A stretch of 7,735 nucleotides of DNA, from positions 1-7,735 of the forward strand of contig JAQBNJ010000344.1 of the NCBI GenBank assembly GCA_028288645.1, given 5' to 3'. This stretch comes from Sediminibacterium sp. Its GTDB lineage: Bacteria; Bacteroidota; Bacteroidia; Chitinophagales; Chitinophagaceae. Made by a program: the position numbers and the translations under genes. The notes beneath the pieces were generated by a model that worked only from the letters and a program-made list of their open reading frames with translations, searched no databases and had not been told where the DNA came from. Positions 6,229 to 7,735 of the stretch are shown in pieces; position 1 is the stretch's first letter; each line of letters opens with the position of its first letter.

Positions 6229-6325
6229 GATTTTGGAATTTTGGAATTGGGAAATTTTGAAATTGGAAGACAGCATGCAGCCGCCGTTCAATTCCAAAAT
6301 TTCCCAATTCCAAAATTCCAAAATC
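6229..6325. repeat. Long perfect palindrome of GGAATTTT words between convergent genes
   Basis: Positions 6229-6259 and 6295-6325 are 31-nt perfect inverted copies; after one mismatch a further 5 bp pair (6261-6265 with 6289-6293), leaving a 23-nt loop that contains GCATGC. Each arm is a tandem of GGAATTTT/GGAATTGG words. The element begins 3 nt after the lpxD stop and ends 3 nt before the stop of the convergent lipoprotein gene, filling the gap almost exactly. In either transcript it folds into a very long hairpin that would serve as a bidirectional terminator or end-protecting structure; that function is inferred from position. Confidence 0.85.
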
Positions 6326-6328
6326 AAT

Positions 6329-7246
6329 TTACTTCTGCAACGCCACGATCTTCCCTTTCGCTTTCTCATCTCCCGGTTTTAACACCAGCACTTTTTCATA
6401 TGCAGTGATTGCTTCTTTTTTATTGCCTGCTTTTTCCCAGGCTTCTGCGAGGCTGTCGAATACATTAGCGTTGTCAGGATAGATCATGGTATTGAGGCGA
6501 AAGACATTCAATGCTTCGGCTGTATTTTTTGCAGCCAGCAATACATAACCATACCCGTTGAATTCTCCATAATGCCTGCATAATGGTTTGAGTGTGGCAA
6601 CCTGGCTCTGCAATTCTGCATCAGACATGTTTCGGTTGCGCGCGGTAACCTGTTTGGTCCAATGATCTATCGCATGGTAATTGGGTTGATAGGATTGTTG
6701 CTGCAGGATGGCCAGCAGATCTTTCTCCAGAGAAGTTACCGGCGACTCGATGATCCTTCCTACTTCTTTATGTTCATCATAAATAATAAAACTGGGTACA
6801 TGGTGAATATTCTTGCCCTGTTCTTCATGTTGCGGACTCTGTTTATAAGCATTGGGACTGTTATCAACAAAGATCAATGAGAGTTTGGTTGTATCCATCC
6901 CTGCATTCTGCAGCACTTTAATCATACGCGGCACTTCACGTTTACTATCCCCACACCATGAACCGAGAAAGATCTCCATGCGTTTGTTTTGCAGGAGTGG
7001 TTTTAATTGTCCGGTTGTGGTTGCATCAACTGTGTATTTGCTGTAAGAGTCATCAAACCATGTTTTGTAATTAGGCATCTGCATGGCGGAGATGGAAGCA
7101 TGGCCGGCAAGGATGATCTGTCCAGATTCATTTCTTATTTCGTTATTGATGATCGGTGTATTAACGTTGGTTGCGGCAGGTACGGTTGCACGATGGCAGG
7201 CTGCGGCCAATACCATGATGGCTGCAACCATGAATATATTTTTCAT
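6329..7246 (-). CDS. Periplasmic lipoprotein, thioredoxin fold (WCGDS) plus TPR
   Basis: The 305-residue protein begins with a lipoprotein-type signal: MKNIFMVAAIMVLAAAC, with C17 as the likely lipidated cysteine (its lipobox has alanine at -3 rather than the usual leucine). Residues about 88-180 form a thioredoxin-like domain: the strand RMEIFLGSWCGDSKREVPRM carries the active-site position W97-C98-G99-D100-S101, and HVPSFIIYD has the cis-proline P151. The second active-site cysteine is serine (CxxS), so disulfide exchange by the usual two-cysteine route is not possible; monothiol chemistry or a binding role is more likely. Residues about 223-295 contain tetratricopeptide-type helices (NVFDSLAEAWEKAGNKKEAI, AYEKVLVLKPGDEKAKGKI), with C223 the only other mature-region cysteine. 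It faces the periplasm. Substrate unknown. The start ATG fits the signal peptide; the palindrome at 7280-7404 lies 33 bp upstream. Confidence 0.85.
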   Translation of the reverse strand: MKNIFMVAAIMVLAAACHRATVPAATNVNTPIINNEIRNESGQIILAGHASISAMQMPNYKTWFDDSYSKYTVDATTTGQLKPLLQNKRMEIFLGSWCGDSKREVPRMIKVLQNAGMDTTKLSLIFVDNSPNAYKQSPQHEEQGKNIHHVPSFIIYDEHKEVGRIIESPVTSLEKDLLAILQQQSYQPNYHAIDHWTKQVTARNRNMSDAELQSQVATLKPLCRHYGEFNGYGYVLLAAKNTAEALNVFRLNTMIYPDNANVFDSLAEAWEKAGNKKEAITAYEKVLVLKPGDEKAKGKIVALQK

Positions 7247-7279
7247 GTTGATTGAGTTAAGTGTTAGTATGTTGCAACC

Positions 7280-7404
7280 TAACTCTGTGTACCTCCGTGC
7301 CCTCTGTGTCTCTGTGGTGAATGGTTCTACAAAATTGAATCAGCTTTCATTCGTAGTTCTATTCACCACAGAGACACAGAGGGCACAGAGATTACACAGA
7401 GTTA
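7280..7404. repeat. Long palindrome of CTGTG/CACAG words
   Basis: Inner arms 7298-7322 and 7361-7385 are perfect 25-nt inverted copies; outer arms 7280-7290 and 7394-7404 are perfect 11-nt inverted copies, separated from the inner arms by 7 and 8 unpaired bases. The 38-nt centre has smaller stems (CTAC/GTAG, GAAT/ATTC). The right arm is a tandem of CACAGA words. It lies between the 3' end of the unknown right-edge gene and the lipoprotein gene, 33 bp from the latter's start codon, so it is either in the 5' leader or overlaps the promoter region. There is no coding content. It resembles the degenerate element at 1487-1548. Confidence 0.85.
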
Positions 7405-7439
7405 ACGGCACAACACTGTGATTAATAAATAAACGGAGA

Positions 7440-7465
7440 TACCCGCTATGATTTACATGCGGGTA
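7440..7465 (-). terminator. Terminator hairpin of the right-edge gene
   Basis: TACCCGC (7440-7446) and GCGGGTA (7459-7465) form a perfect 7-bp GC-rich stem, extended inside by ATG/CAT with one bulged T. On the minus strand it lies 22 bp beyond the stop codon of the right-edge gene and is followed by TCTCCGTTTATTTATT, a loose T-rich tail. It is the best conventional terminator candidate in the window. Confidence 0.55.
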
Positions 7466-7487
7466 CTTCATGAGATACTATGATAAC

Positions 7488-7735
7488 CTAACTTTGTGGA
7501 GGATGAAATATTGACTGCGGAAATTGTTCAGGAATAAAAGCAACTGTCCTGCTGAAGGTGTTCATGATAACAGGTGTTGCTGTATTTGAGAATTGATAAG
7601 AAACCACACCCACATATTTCCAGTCGGCTTTGAGGGAGAGTTCTTTTTGTTTATCGGGCAGCTCCGGTCCCACCGGGATGGCTTCTGATGCGATGATACG
7701 GTTACAATCGCACAAACGTGGATCACCATTAGTGA
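7488..7735 (-). CDS. C-terminal part of an unidentified protein
   Basis: An open frame enters from the right edge and ends at the TAG at 7488-7490, giving at least 82 codons with no start needed in view. I do not recognise the family. The visible part begins TNGDPRLCDCNRIIASEA, with two cysteines spaced CxC, continues through a hydrophilic stretch with PVGPELPDKQKELSLKADW, then beta-like segments (KYVGVVSYQFS, ATPVIMNTFSRTVAFIP), and ends in a proline-rich tail FHPPQS. Coding is supported by balanced composition, the terminator hairpin just downstream, and the same strand as its neighbour. No membrane helix is visible in this part. Confidence 0.6.
   Translation of the reverse strand, partial: TNGDPRLCDCNRIIASEAIPVGPELPDKQKELSLKADWKYVGVVSYQFSNTATPVIMNTFSRTVAFIPEQFPQSIFHPPQS

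Noticed and set aside
7280..7404. CRISPR array, suggested by repeated CACAGA words
   Set aside because: The repeats are short, unevenly spaced, arranged as inverted arms, and have no constant-length spacers or cas genes nearby.

Overview
The window looks like ordinary chromosomal DNA from a member of the Bacteroidota, most likely a Chitinophaga-type (Chitinophagaceae/Sphingobacteriia-like) bacterium. This rests on Bacteroidota-style promoters (TTTG-N19-TAnnTTTG class) in front of several genes, the absence of Shine-Dalgarno sequences, an LpxD paralog of the kind typical of that phylum, a periplasmic thioredoxin-fold lipoprotein with a WCGDS site, and intergenic palindromes built from short repeated words. 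The assignment is by eye and no search was run.

Layout, left to right. A 22-bp-arm palindrome (1-71) lies downstream of dctA (93-1334, minus), a C4-dicarboxylate:cation symporter. A 263-bp gap then holds a composite palindrome with perfect 18-bp outer arms. Next is lysS (1598-3121, minus), lysyl-tRNA synthetase, followed by a small outer-membrane beta-barrel protein (3192-3743, minus). A GNAT acetyltransferase (3819-4280, minus) overlaps by 17 bp the end of an RluE-type 23S rRNA pseudouridine synthase gene (4264-4860, minus). All five genes run leftward.

A 420-bp AT-rich gap separates rluE from the divergent lpxD paralog (5281-6225, plus). It contains a well-formed minus-strand promoter, a stem-loop at the predicted +1, a terminator-like hairpin directly abutting the rluE start codon, and a separate short promoter for lpxD. 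lpxD converges on a thioredoxin/TPR lipoprotein gene (6329-7246, minus). The gap between the two stop codons is filled almost exactly by a palindrome with 31-bp perfect arms. Another long palindrome (7280-7404) sits just upstream of the lipoprotein gene. A terminator hairpin (7440-7465) follows the 3' end of an unidentified gene that runs off the right edge (7488-7735, minus).

The protein genes are mostly housekeeping or envelope functions (translation, rRNA modification, lipid A-type acyl transfer, dicarboxylate uptake) and do not form one pathway. I see no defence system, prophage, insertion sequence, CRISPR array or tRNA/rRNA. The most unusual signals are non-coding: four unrelated long-armed palindromes made of tandem short words in under 8 kb, and the rluE leader, which looks like a promoter, 5' stem-loop and terminator unit that could give either an attenuated mRNA or a free ~70-nt RNA.
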